64,000 bases of DNA from Phaeoceros laevis (lineage: Eukaryota; Anthocerotophyta; Anthocerotopsida; Notothyladales): NCBI GenBank assembly GCA_049999765.1, contig JBNGIQ010009496.1, forward strand, positions 299,776 through 363,775, in the 5' to 3' direction. Under the pieces are notes generated by a model. The model made no database searches and was not told the origin of the DNA. It worked only from the letters and a program-made list of their open reading frames with translations. Below are positions 34,073-43,828 of the stretch, one piece after another. The stretch's first letter is position 1, and each line of letters begins with the position of its first letter. Both the position numbers and the translations under genes were made by a program.

Positions 34073-35725
34073 TTATTGCAAATCTCCCCGGAAGGAGCGT
34101 ACCAGCCCACGGGCATCATCCAGAAGTTCCCAAACATCAAGATGCCCAGCCATGTCATTGCACTCCTTCAGCATGTCATCCATGCCTCGACAATACTCGA
34201 GGATGTGATCTTTTTTGTTGCGTACAGCTGCAGCAATTGTGTAGAGAAGCAGGTCACTGGAAGCTGGTGTCCTTGAGTTGGGCCCAGCATTTGCACCTTG
34301 GCTCCTTCGAAGAACAGCCCAATCAGCCCAGATGACCTCCCACAAACACAAGCTCTGCTCGAATGTAAGTTCTCTCCTGAGAAAGACCAGTATCATCCTG
34401 TACACAAAAGTGCAATCCTCCGACCTTATTCTGACCAAATGCTCATAGAGCTGAGGGTCTCCGGCTTTCAGAATGCGGGAAACCAAATCCAACTGGCGCT
34501 GAATCCCAGTCTCATCGAGTCTGAAATTGTGACGGGCTGCCCGCATGAAATTGCTGAAACACCAGAAGGCTTCAACATCATCGTCCATGATGGCCGCAAA
34601 GGGAGCTAAAAGATCACTCATACCTTGGCAGTATCCTGTTTCTGAATCGAATATTGTGTAAGCCTCCAGGATTCCAACCAACCTTGCACCAAAATGCTTC
34701 CTGGCAGCATCCAAATGCTCTGTGTCTTTCAACCCTACCTCCTCAGCGAGCATTTCAGCCTCATCCTCCGTCACACTTTCTGCCGAGGACGAAAACGGCA
34801 GCCAATCAGCGTTCATCCGGATGGCATCCAACCGAATAATACGCTGCCACGTACCAAAATCCTCCACAGCATGCGAGGTATCAATCACCCACTTTGGGTC
34901 ATGGTCGCCAAGTGCCTGCAGATTCTTAGACAATAAGTTATCCTCCTCGGTGCCTTGTAAGTGGTCCAAGTCAGCACCAGCAGAATCATCAATGCTGCCC
35001 TCCCCTGAGGGTTCAATGCTATTTACACCCGACCCAATCAGTTCATCCAAAACCTGGTCATCCTGCTGCTCAGGGTCCCCGATTTCTGAGGACTGGGACC
35101 CTTGTGAATGCAGTCCGCCAGTACGACATGATGACCCTAGCTTGACAGTCCTTGCATCAGAGGAGCTGACTTGGTCCAACACACACTGCTGAGCTAATGC
35201 ACAGAGCCTTCGTAACTCCAGAAACTCCTCCCGCTTCTTCTCCCTCTGCGCGTCCCTCTCTTCTCGATTGCTGGAAAAATCATGCACACCAAGCACAAAA
35301 GGCCACACCTCTGCCCTAATCTTCTGATCTATGCCACCCCGCCTCACCACGTCGATAACCTTGTCTCCCCCATCCACCAAGCGCCCGTCCGAGGGATCGA
35401 AGGCCTCCCGCCATTGCTGAAGTGATAGCGGAGGGTACCGCTTCCGCCTGCGCTTCCACGGTGGCCTGAGTCCTACCCTACCCACCCCGGGAAACAGGAA
35501 CCCTGAATTCCCAGTTGCGTAAGCAACCACCACCACGGCTACAGCAGCCACGCTCACTCCCACCGCAACCGCGGTGGCAGATCGCATTGCGCTCGACGAG
35601 GAAGAGGAACTCATGTGCTCCAGCACCCCGCATGCTACCCCGTTTACCAACTCCGCCGCCCTCGCGAAGACGCGATCGTCCTGGAGGAACATAAGCTCGC
35701 AGACGAAGGTGCCTGCAACATCCAC
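34073..35725 (-). CDS. TBC-domain Rab GTPase-activating protein
   Basis: Intronless gene of 550 residues. TBC proteins speed GTP hydrolysis on Rab GTPases in vesicle traffic. A hydrophobic segment at about residues 50-68 (ATAVAVGVSVAAVAVVVVAY) suggests membrane anchoring. The TBC domain starts near residue 120 (GGIDQKIRAEVWPFVLG). It is interrupted by an acidic Ser-rich linker, as is common in plant members. It continues with the arginine-finger motif IIRLDAIRMN (IxxDxxR) and the glutamine finger GYCQGMSDLLAPF. Both catalytic residues are present. FWCFSNFM and the C-terminal YRMILVFLRREL region complete the domain. The first ATG (35725) could be replaced by MSSSSSSS at residue 38. It is divergent from the PsbP-domain gene. 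Confidence 0.9.
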   Translation of the reverse strand: MDVAGTFVCELMFLQDDRVFARAAELVNGVACGVLEHMSSSSSSSAMRSATAVAVGVSVAAVAVVVVAYATGNSGFLFPGVGRVGLRPPWKRRRKRYPPLSLQQWREAFDPSDGRLVDGGDKVIDVVRRGGIDQKIRAEVWPFVLGVHDFSSNREERDAQREKKREEFLELRRLCALAQQCVLDQVSSSDARTVKLGSSCRTGGLHSQGSQSSEIGDPEQQDDQVLDELIGSGVNSIEPSGEGSIDDSAGADLDHLQGTEEDNLLSKNLQALGDHDPKWVIDTSHAVEDFGTWQRIIRLDAIRMNADWLPFSSSAESVTEDEAEMLAEEVGLKDTEHLDAARKHFGARLVGILEAYTIFDSETGYCQGMSDLLAPFAAIMDDDVEAFWCFSNFMRAARHNFRLDETGIQRQLDLVSRILKAGDPQLYEHLVRIRSEDCTFVYRMILVFLRRELTFEQSLCLWEVIWADWAVLRRSQGANAGPNSRTPASSDLLLYTIAAAVRNKKDHILEYCRGMDDMLKECNDMAGHLDVWELLDDARGLVRSFRGDLQ

Positions 35726-36235
35726 CTAATTCTCGTAGATCTAACCCCCATCCACCCTCAGGAAGCAAGTCCTCTCCAACTCAGAATCGTCCACCTAGTC
35801 TCACCGCCAATCCGCAAAGAAGAAGGCAATTGCCACCACGATGCACACGTTCCTGCAGAACCAGGACAAGGGATTCTGCGACCACACATCTAAAAGGCTA
35901 GGGCAAAGGCACAAAACTGGGCTCACTACCACTAGGCACAAATTCAGACACATAGCTCGAAGGTGCGCCCGCTCGCCTTGCAGAGCGACAACAGCTCCAG
36001 TTGCAGGGCGAGAACGAACCGAGGGCTTTCACTCCATATGCTTCTGGCAAAATCTCCCACGTTTCTAGTTCTGGCAAAACGCCCTAGCGGCGAAACTAGG
36101 GCTGCAGAATGACCAGTACTGCTAACTTCTAGTAGACTAAACTCTACGAGTGCCATTCGAGAGTGCCTGTCGTCTCGAAGTCATTATCCTGAGAACGGAC
36201 AACGGGGTACTCACGGCCAGAAGTTCCTAGCCGGG
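35726..36235. promoter_or_regulatory. Head-to-head promoter region, TBC and PsbP-domain genes
   Basis: 510 bases between divergent start codons. No clear TATA box. It must contain both promoters. Confidence 0.4.
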
Positions 36236-37449
36236 ATGGCGTCTTCTTCTTTGGCGTCGAGTTCTTCCTTCACGCTTATCTCCTCTCGTGCCTTGTCTCG
36301 CTTAGCCGGGGCCTGCTGCCGGAGGCAATGCTTTAGTATCCACTCTTGCCGCTGTAGTAATGTGTCGCAGGCAGAGCGGGCGGAGCATGAGGTCCCATCG
36401 TCGTCTTTGGGCGAAGGGAACTTAGGCAGGCGCCACGCATGTGTTGGAGTGGCTGGGGCAGCGATATCGGCTGCACTGGCCAGTGTGCTCGCTTCTGATG
36501 CTGACGCAATGACTGCGAAGCCGGTGGAGGTGGGAGCTTACCTCCCACGATATGGTGCTGATGGCAACTTCTGCCTGTTCAAGGCCTCGAACAAGGACAC
36601 GCCGGCTCTGAGGGCAGGTAAAGCGCAGTTCGTTGCTGCTGTTATGCTGCGTCCCTGTTGCCTGCTGGTAACAATGCCTAGTCTCGAGGATGTATGTTGT
36701 CTCGTAAAGATGCACGGAAGGCTGCATTTGGCATCTTTGTCGAGTTCCGGATTTGACTGAGAGAAATTGAGTGTGCCAGACTTTGCGTGATTGCTAGGGC
36801 TGGAAGGGCGCTGATGCATCCAATCTAAGCAGGCAATGTGGATCCCTACGAATTCATCCTTCCGCCAAAATGGAAGCAGGCCAGGGTTGCCAACATTCTG
36901 TCTGGGAACTACTGTCAGCCGAAGTGTGCAGAGCCATGGGTGGAAGTGAAATTTGAGGATGACCGGGAAGGCAGCCTGCAAGTCTTTGCGGCCCCGATGG
37001 TTCGGCTTACCAACAAGCCTAACGCCAAGATAGAGGAGATTGGCAGCCCTGACAAGGTCATTTCTGCATTGGGGCCATTTGTGACAGGAAACAGTTACGA
37101 CCCTGAGGAGGTCATTGGCACCTCCATCCAACAGCGAGACAACCAAACTGTGAGTAGAGGACTTCACCACAATCCCTGAATCCTGAAGAGGAAGTGCTCC
37201 TTTCGCACGAATGATTGCTATTTTAGACTTCTCTGCTTTGTACTGCTGCTAAGTCGCAGTGATATGATGCTCATGCAGTTCTACACTTACGAGTTAGAGA
37301 CACCCTACGCAAGGACAGGGTCACACAATCTGGCTAGCGCTACTGCAAAGGGAAACGTGGTTCTGCTATTGGTAGTCAGTGCCAGCGACAAGCAATGGGT
37401 TTCGTCCCAAGCCACCCTACGCCAAATTGTGGATTCGTTTGTTGTCTAA
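36236..37449 (+). CDS. PPD4: PsbP-domain thylakoid lumen protein (PPD4-like)
   Basis: Three exons in phase: 36236-36617, 36833-37149 and 37279-37449, 289 residues. A Ser/Ala/Arg-rich plastid transit peptide is followed by a lumen-targeting signal: twin arginine in LGRRHACVG, a hydrophobic stretch, then ADAMT as the probable cleavage area near residue 90. This indicates Tat-route import to the thylakoid lumen. The mature part carries NVDPYEFILPPKWKQ, ANILSGNYCQPKCAEPW, LGPFVTGNSYD and the C-terminal block TGSHNLASATAKG. The cysteine pair CQPKC and the conserved text match the lumenal 29.8-kDa PsbP-domain group (PPD4). The molecular role in that group is not well defined. The symbol is assigned by recognition of motifs only. 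Confidence 0.87.
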
Positions 37450-38012
37450 ACCTCACTAAACCTCAGCACGATATAGTTGGGGGCCGGCATGGTTCCCGAC
37501 ATCTTCTGTACCATGAATGCCTCCCGATCACAAACTTTATGCAAGCCAAGGTCTCCTTCCTCTTTCCCTACAGTGATGCATCTGTACAGTCTCCCTGATC
37601 AGGATTCCGCCTGCAGGTCTTGAACATTGTGTTGTAATGAATTAGAGTTCCTTCACATACCATTAGGCATGTTCAGTAAAAGCTCCCGTTACGACTAGTG
37701 ATGTTTTTCCAGTCACCAGTCCTGAGGCCCCGTGCCAGCCGAGTAGCGCTGTGCGCTGTCCAGTAGCCAGCAACTAACCAACCACACGACGTCTGTATCT
37801 CATCAAATTCAGCCCCTTCCACAATCTTGAGGGTCTGACATCGCTCACCGTTGCGAGAGGCAAGCAAAAATGCTATGTGCAACACCTCTTCTTCATCAGT
37901 GCTGCTGCAATTCTCAACTCCCACCCTGCACAGTGACAGAGGGCTGGCGAATCCCCGAAGCGGAAACCCTGCTGGTTCATTCCATCATGGAAAACCGAAG
38001 CTGCACTACACC
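37450..38012. other. Shared 3' region between convergent genes
   Basis: 3' flanks of the PsbP-domain gene (+) and COA6 (-). An attttgt..gtaatgaattag stretch near 37630 may belong to the first gene's polyadenylation area. No gene seen. Confidence 0.35.
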
Positions 38013-38549
38013 CTAAGTCTTGTTAATAAAGGTCGAGGCCGCCTGCGGTAGTGAAATAGGTCCCTTCCGAGTGCTGTCTTGATCCAACAACCTACGTAGC
38101 CTCTTCTGTGCACTGTACTGCCGATCAAAATGCTTCACCTGAAACAGCCATGTCCACAATGCTCTTACACCATAATTTATGCACCAGAAAAGCAACGAGC
38201 TTGTTACCAAGCAGCAACTTACCCAAGTGGGGCGGCATGATTTCAGGTAATCAGCTCGAGCAGTCTTGCAATCAGCTGGATACATCAACCCGACATAACC
38301 AACCTCCGTAGGGGTTTTGTGCCTGGTGCTCTCCATGCATTTGTAGAAGGCATCCCTTGCCTGCAGCGGTCAAATAGATTACGGCTAAGACTACGTAGCT
38401 GGCAAATTCGGATGGACAAGCGCAGGGGCAAGATTTTGAGAACAAACTGTGTAGCAAGCGGCTCGTCCTGAAGCCAGTACATCTCGATCCACTCCCGAGG
38501 GCTCCTCTTGCTGCTCCTGCTTTTGCTGCTTCTCCGAACTTCGCGCCAT
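38013..38549 (-). CDS. COA6: Cytochrome c oxidase assembly factor 6 (COA6)
   Basis: Three exons in phase: 38448-38549, 38223-38360 and 38013-38138, 121 residues. COA6 is a small protein of the mitochondrial intermembrane space needed for copper delivery to COX2 during complex IV assembly. The signature is complete: C-YTARDAFYK-C is CX9C (formed across the first intron) and C-KTARADYLKS-C is CX10C. Around it are the plant-type insert PTEVGYVGLMYP, then WVKHFDRQ and the C-terminal GPISLPQ. The N-terminus is hydrophilic (KQQKQEQQEE), as expected for a protein imported by oxidative folding. Longer frames on the same strand here (38285-38692, 38272-38592) are shadows. It is followed upstream by plastid accA on the same strand, 300 bases apart. 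Confidence 0.88.
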
Positions 38550-38848
38550 AGCACCGTGGCCATACTACTACAACAACCAGAGCCGAAGCCACCGGGGCAT
38601 ACTTGCGTGTAGGGCTTAAGAAAATGTTTTCGACTTAAGATAATAGCACGAATTAGTTCTTCTCTAAGGTCCGCAAGTGCCTGTTTATCCAATCAAAATC
38701 AAGAGCTCGAATGAATGCTGCAGCTCGTTTTGCTACCACGTCCGGAAAAACTATCGTCCTACTAGAATACAATCCTCCAATTGGAGACAACAGACAATGC
38801 CAGCAGAATATTGGTCTAGCAGCACAACACCAACTCACACCTACTTAT

Positions 38849-41671
38849 CTAGTCTGCAGCATGATTGACGCCTGCAGCCGAATTCATAGGCACCGAATTT
38901 TCACTGATGTACTTCGATGATGAGCTTACAGACACCGTGGCTTCACTTGTCACAATGGCGGCGGAGCTAAGAGAGAGTGATCCGTCAGTAAGCTGTGCAA
39001 CACCGTTGGAATATTGCCTCACATCATTATTATTCTCTTCGAGAGTGGCATCTGTTTTCTTCATGTTTCGCTTGATGTGGGGGTCCGCCTCGTCGCCTTC
39101 GTCAAATGCACCCATCTTACGAAACTTCCCTACTCTCTCATTCATGAGGGTTTCAGGATCCTTCTTCAACAGTTCCTGGAAGACAACTTGAATAAGGTAA
39201 GGCAACACCCTGCATGCCGGATGCGTTTTACGTTGGAAAGGTAAATTGCTTTTTCAGATCTACTTACCCGCATGTGCTTCATGATCACAGCCTTCAGATT
39301 CTTCGATGTGGTCAATGGATCCGAGTGGGCACCACCAGGAGGCTCCTGCGGTATGGAGAATGGGTGAGTATGAAAGAAACAGGCCAGCCACCTTGCCAAT
39401 TATTCGAATGGTATGGTTAAAGGTACTGACGGGAATAACTTCATCAACAATGTCCAGTTTCAATAGCTCCTGGCCGGTTATGCGTAATGCCTCTGTTGCC
39501 TGTGGCATTAAAACACCATTAGAAACAACCAGTCAACTTACTTGAAGCAACCACACCAATACTTTTGCCTCATGACAGGCAGCCAGTACCTGAGGTGCAG
39601 CATCCGCAGTCTTCCAAAGAATAGCAGCACAAGCCTCAGGGCTGCAACAATGAAGTCAAGACACGTCATTTCAGAAGCTAACAATAAACATCATCTAAAC
39701 CCTCAGGCATACAATACTCCAACTATTTCAAATTCTCGAGAGTACTTGGCATCCAGCAGGGCACGACAATATACCTGGCGACATAGTACACAGCATTCTC
39801 AAGCATCAGCATTGTGTTACAGCAGCCAATTGCAAGAGCACCTCCCGAACCCCCTTCTCCAATAACAGAGGTGATAATTGGTACACGTAGACCAAACATC
39901 TCTCTCAGATTATGTGCTATTGCCTCCCCCTGGCGTGGAGAACAGGACAGGACACGCATAACTTAGCACAGGCAATGACTTATATGGGCGAGTAAAGTAC
40001 GTCCCAAAAAGAAAGATTTTGATCAACAATGTACCTGTCCAAGCTCCTCAGCTGTGAGGCCAGCGTATGCACCAGGGGTGTCAATGAAGGTCAATATGGG
40101 AAAACCATGATGGTCTGCATGCCTCATAAGTCTTAGAGCCTTTCGGTACCTGCAAAATCATTGTTTTAGTTTTCAGGACAAGAATACTGGAATCATTAAA
40201 GCTTGTGATAAGGGTGGTGAATTTCAGAAAGCTGTAATAAAGAACGGATGAACTCCACAACACAGACAAGGCACATTAGACGCATACCCATTTGGAGTAG
40301 GCATAGCGAAATTCCGGTATATGTTCTCCTTGGTATTCCGACCCTTCTGATGGCCCATGAACATGAAGCTCATGTCTTCCATCTTGCCAATCCCACAAAC
40401 CAGGGCAGGATCATCATATCCACCTCTGTCGCCATGAAGCTCTATCCACTGAAGACCCCGCACAAAATTTACTTCAACATCGAGAAAAGCAAAACAATTC
40501 AAAGCATAGAACTTCGTCTAAAACATCAAAGCAAGTGCAGGTTCATATGACCTTGTCAGTCATGTTAAGGACATGATCCAAAAATGTGGGGCGATTTGGA
40601 TGCCGTGCCACATTTAGACGTTGAACTGGTGTCAGCTGTGAGTATAAGTCTCTACGAATCTGTTAGCATGGAGGCATCAAAAACATTATCAGGTTGTGAA
40701 TCAACTCAGCAGCCAAGAGAAGAGAGCCTTGACAACGAGCTTCTGCAGAAACATGGCCGTTGTGATGAGCTCCACTGTAGCCTTTGAGAATTAGTTGGCA
40801 GAGCTTCCACCAGCTATTTTCAAACATCAAGAGAGTATTTGCACTTCAAGAGTTTCACGTCCTGACCTGATCATATCTCTCCTCTAGCTCCTTTATCTGC
40901 TCACTGAAGTCCATACCAGTTTTGTTTGCAAGCTCCCGGACCTGTCAACCGAGCATTACTATTTTTCTCAGTCTGTGAGCAAGCAAGAGCACACAGTGCA
41001 TTGCGCTGTGCATCCAGCAATTCCACTTTCAGCTGCGCAATGCGTTAGATTGCTGCCAAGTAAGGCACCATGAATTAAAGTATTGCGCTCCAATCAATTT
41101 GGTGACATCCGATATACTAACAACCTGCAACATATGCTAGGCAGAGTAGCTAGTCAAGCTGGAAGTCCGGAAAAAAAGTGCGCAACAATTCTCAACGGAT
41201 CTAACGCACCTCGTCAATCTTACTAGCGAGGTCAGCAAGAGGCCGTTCGAATGGCAAAGTGACGGGCTTGGGCGGATTCGGCAGCGGCTTGAAGCGAGAA
41301 AGGAAGTGGAGCGAGCCTTCTTCTCCAGCCCTCAATTTGTCGGGCCAGGGGTACTCCGTCTCCTCACTCTTTTTCCCCTGCCGAATTTTAGCATTGCCAG
41401 CCCTCACGCACAAATGCTGGCTGCTGACTTTTGCATCCTTGCATGCGACAGCAGACTTTGCAGCCAGCAGCGTGGCCTGGCCTGCCCCCGCCTGCATCAC
41501 CCCATTCCTGGAGCTGTGCAGCTCCACTGCGCCGCCTCTGACCTGCTCGCTCATACCCACCAAAGCCGCATGCAGTGCGGCTGCCGACGCCATTCCCGCG
41601 CTGTAGCACCACCACCTCCTCCTGCGTCTAGCTGAGAAATCACACGTGCTTGAACTACGAAGGCTAAGCAA
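38849..41671 (-). CDS. accA: Plastid acetyl-CoA carboxylase, carboxyltransferase subunit alpha
   Basis: Catalyses, with the plastome-coded beta subunit, carboxyl transfer from carboxybiotin to acetyl-CoA in the plastid stroma, the first step of fatty-acid synthesis. Ten exons are in phase: 41210-41671, 40867-40941, 40552-40659, 40288-40448, 40035-40149, 39775-39929, 39590-39641, 39431-39499, 39268-39345, 38849-39175; 533 residues. Motifs: [59 protein letters not shown] and the oxyanion-binding [12 protein letters not shown]. The first about 100 residues are an Ala/Ser/Arg-rich transit region; [11 protein letters not shown] (residue 27) is an alternative start. The C-terminal extension after [10 protein letters not shown] (about 90 residues, Ser-rich) is shorter than in many angiosperms. 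Confidence 0.92.
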
Positions 41672-42120
41672 ACACCTCGGACGCCCACCCGCTGCCCGAG
41701 CTTCACAAAGATCCTAGCGACTGGTAAGCTACGAAATGCCGTCGCTGACTACAATTTCTGCGAGAAGGATCCAGGGACAATAGCAACCTCGTCACGACGG
41801 ACTGCTATTCGTGTCTTCGGCCCATCAAGAAACATGCCCGCTCATGTCGGACCCCTTTACCTAGTATTGCCACTTTTGCCACTGATGTCCACTAACTCCA
41901 CTTGATGAGGTAAGCCCATTGGTCAAGGTAAAATACCCATAGAACTTCCTTAATTCTTTCGCTAGTATTCCTACTTCGACCGTTAGGTTGGAGAACATGT
42001 TTTAAGCATATAGAACGTGCTTAGGGTATGGATGGATGCGATGGAGATACTAGAGAACAAAGGCTGTATGGGCTGCTCCTATGGTATGATCTTTTAGTTA
42101 TATTTAACCAAAAGATATGT

Positions 42121-42199
42121 GGACTTTGTTAAGTGCAAATGAGGCATTGTGTATGTGCAATGCCTCACCACAATGCCTCACATGCACTTAACAAAGTCC
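42121..42199. repeat. 31-bp inverted repeat (hairpin)
   Basis: Left arm 42121-42151 begins ggactttgttaagtgca. Right arm 42169-42199 is its reverse complement, with two adjacent mismatches. The 17-nt loop repeats the word caatgcctcac. It could be a small MITE or a foldback precursor RNA. Confidence 0.75.
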
Positions 42200-42532
42200 T
42201 GATAAGGAGAACAATGGCCTTGAATCAAGGTAGCAATATAAAGCATGGAACATAAATATCTTGAAGCAATGTAAGAATTAACATGTATATTGGGCTATAG
42301 CCACACCACGCCACAAGGGTGGGAGGACTTTAGGTACACTGTGAACCTCATGTACATAGTAAAGACTTTTCTTCTCATGTAACTACATACACACACATGC
42401 ACTTGTTCATGTTTACTTCTTAATTGACATGTGTATAGGTGACCTAAGTTAGAGAGGTTATCGTGAGGTTTCTTTAGTACAACTAGACATGCTCATCATT
42501 ATCTAGTATACACACAGGTACAATAAAGAATG

Positions 42533-42759
42533 CTCCTCCTCCTTCTTGCTTGGAACCGTTAACCCCATGGAATGTACATGCACTCGCACTTGCTCATAGG
42601 AAAGAAATCCTCCTTCCTCCTCCTTGTTTGGAACCGTCAACCTCATGGAATATATATGCATTCGCACTTGCTCATAGGAAAAAAATCCTCCTCCTCCTCC
42701 TCCTCCTGTTTGGAACCGTTAACCTCATGGAATATACATGCATACGCACTTGCTCATAG
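42533..42759. repeat. Three-copy tandem repeat of about 80 bp
   Basis: Each unit runs from a (tcc)n stretch through ttggaaccgt(t/c)aacc, catggaatatacatgca and cgcacttgctcatag. Unit anchors are at about 42550, 42629 and 42710. The trinucleotide tcc tract expands from unit to unit. Confidence 0.8.
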
Positions 42760-43828
42760 AGGTTGTGGCCACATCACTTGAGGGACATGTCCATACTAAA
42801 ATTTTTGTATTTAGATATTCTTTTATAGTACTTATTAAGTTCTTACTTTGTTACTGCAAGACCATATTGGTACAAAGCATAAACACCTCCCTTGGTTATC
42901 ATGTCTTTTCTTCATTCTTCTATAGAATCAAGTCTTCACAAATGGAACATGATCTAACATGATTAGCAGGGATAAACAACATGGTAGATGAGAAATAGAA
43001 TCAGGGTGGACGTGAGTGGTCATGGTAAGGCACGACTTGGCAGCGTTAGAATGACAACATTGACATGGGACTTCAAAAAAGTATGATTTGAGATATGCTC
43101 TGGAGGAGGCTTGAGAAGATACTACCGGAGCGTGTTCCCTGGTTGTGGATAAGATTGTGACCAGAGAAAGGTTTCGCCAGACTGGCGCAAGGGTCCTGGG
43201 CCGACGGAATCGCGGGCGCTGCCGGAACGAGAAAGGTGAGTTGGTGAAACGCCAATGTCGAGTTAGGTGGCTTCGGCTGCTCTGCAACCTTGGCCCAAAG
43301 AGTTGTTGGAGAAGACCGCTGCACGTGGCAGCTTCCAAGCTTATGTGCCCGGCTACCAGCGCTTGCCGGACAGATACCCTGCGGTTTACAAACACTTCGA
43401 TTCTGCTTGTATCCATTTGGCAGGACGTGACCAGCAAGACCGGATCTGGCTCCAACAGACTAGACTACAAATAAATGCTCCACGATTGCCCTCCACCAAC
43501 CTTTCGACCTAGTACGTGCCTGCAGCGTCTTGGCCGGAAAGTTTCGTAAGTGACACTTTAAAGGCAGCCATCTCGCCACAAATGTCCTCCTTCAGATGGT
43601 GGTCGTCATTCTCCTGGACCTGCAAGGTTTCCTTGGCATACTCATCCGCTCAAGGCTAGGCTGTAAATGGCAATGGTCCTTGAAAATCCAAATTCCACCG
43701 GGGTAGTCCATAACTCACAATCACGCCAACAACCCCGAGACCACAAGACCAGCTTCGGTGTTGTTCGTTCTTTTTTCTAACCAGACAACGCACTTATTTT
43801 GTGTGGCTTGGCACAGAGGTAAGCACAG

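Larger units (their letters stand above)
41672..43828. other. Intergenic, repeat-rich
   Basis: Holds a perfect-ended hairpin (42121-42199) and a three-copy tandem repeat (42533-42759), described separately. Plus frame 43267-43512 (81 codons, with PWPKELLEKTAARG and YQRLPDRYPAVYKHFD) has a protein-like look but no domain I can name. It is opposed by a 175-codon frame on the minus strand, so neither is called. Confidence 0.4.

Noticed and set aside
38285-38692. 135-codon minus frame over COA6
   Set aside because: The COA6 exons in another frame explain the region with matching cysteine spacing and splice phases.
43145-43512. Small plus frames with a protein-like stretch (YQRLPDRYPAVYKHFD)
   Set aside because: No family recognised and a longer frame on the opposite strand; kept only as a note.
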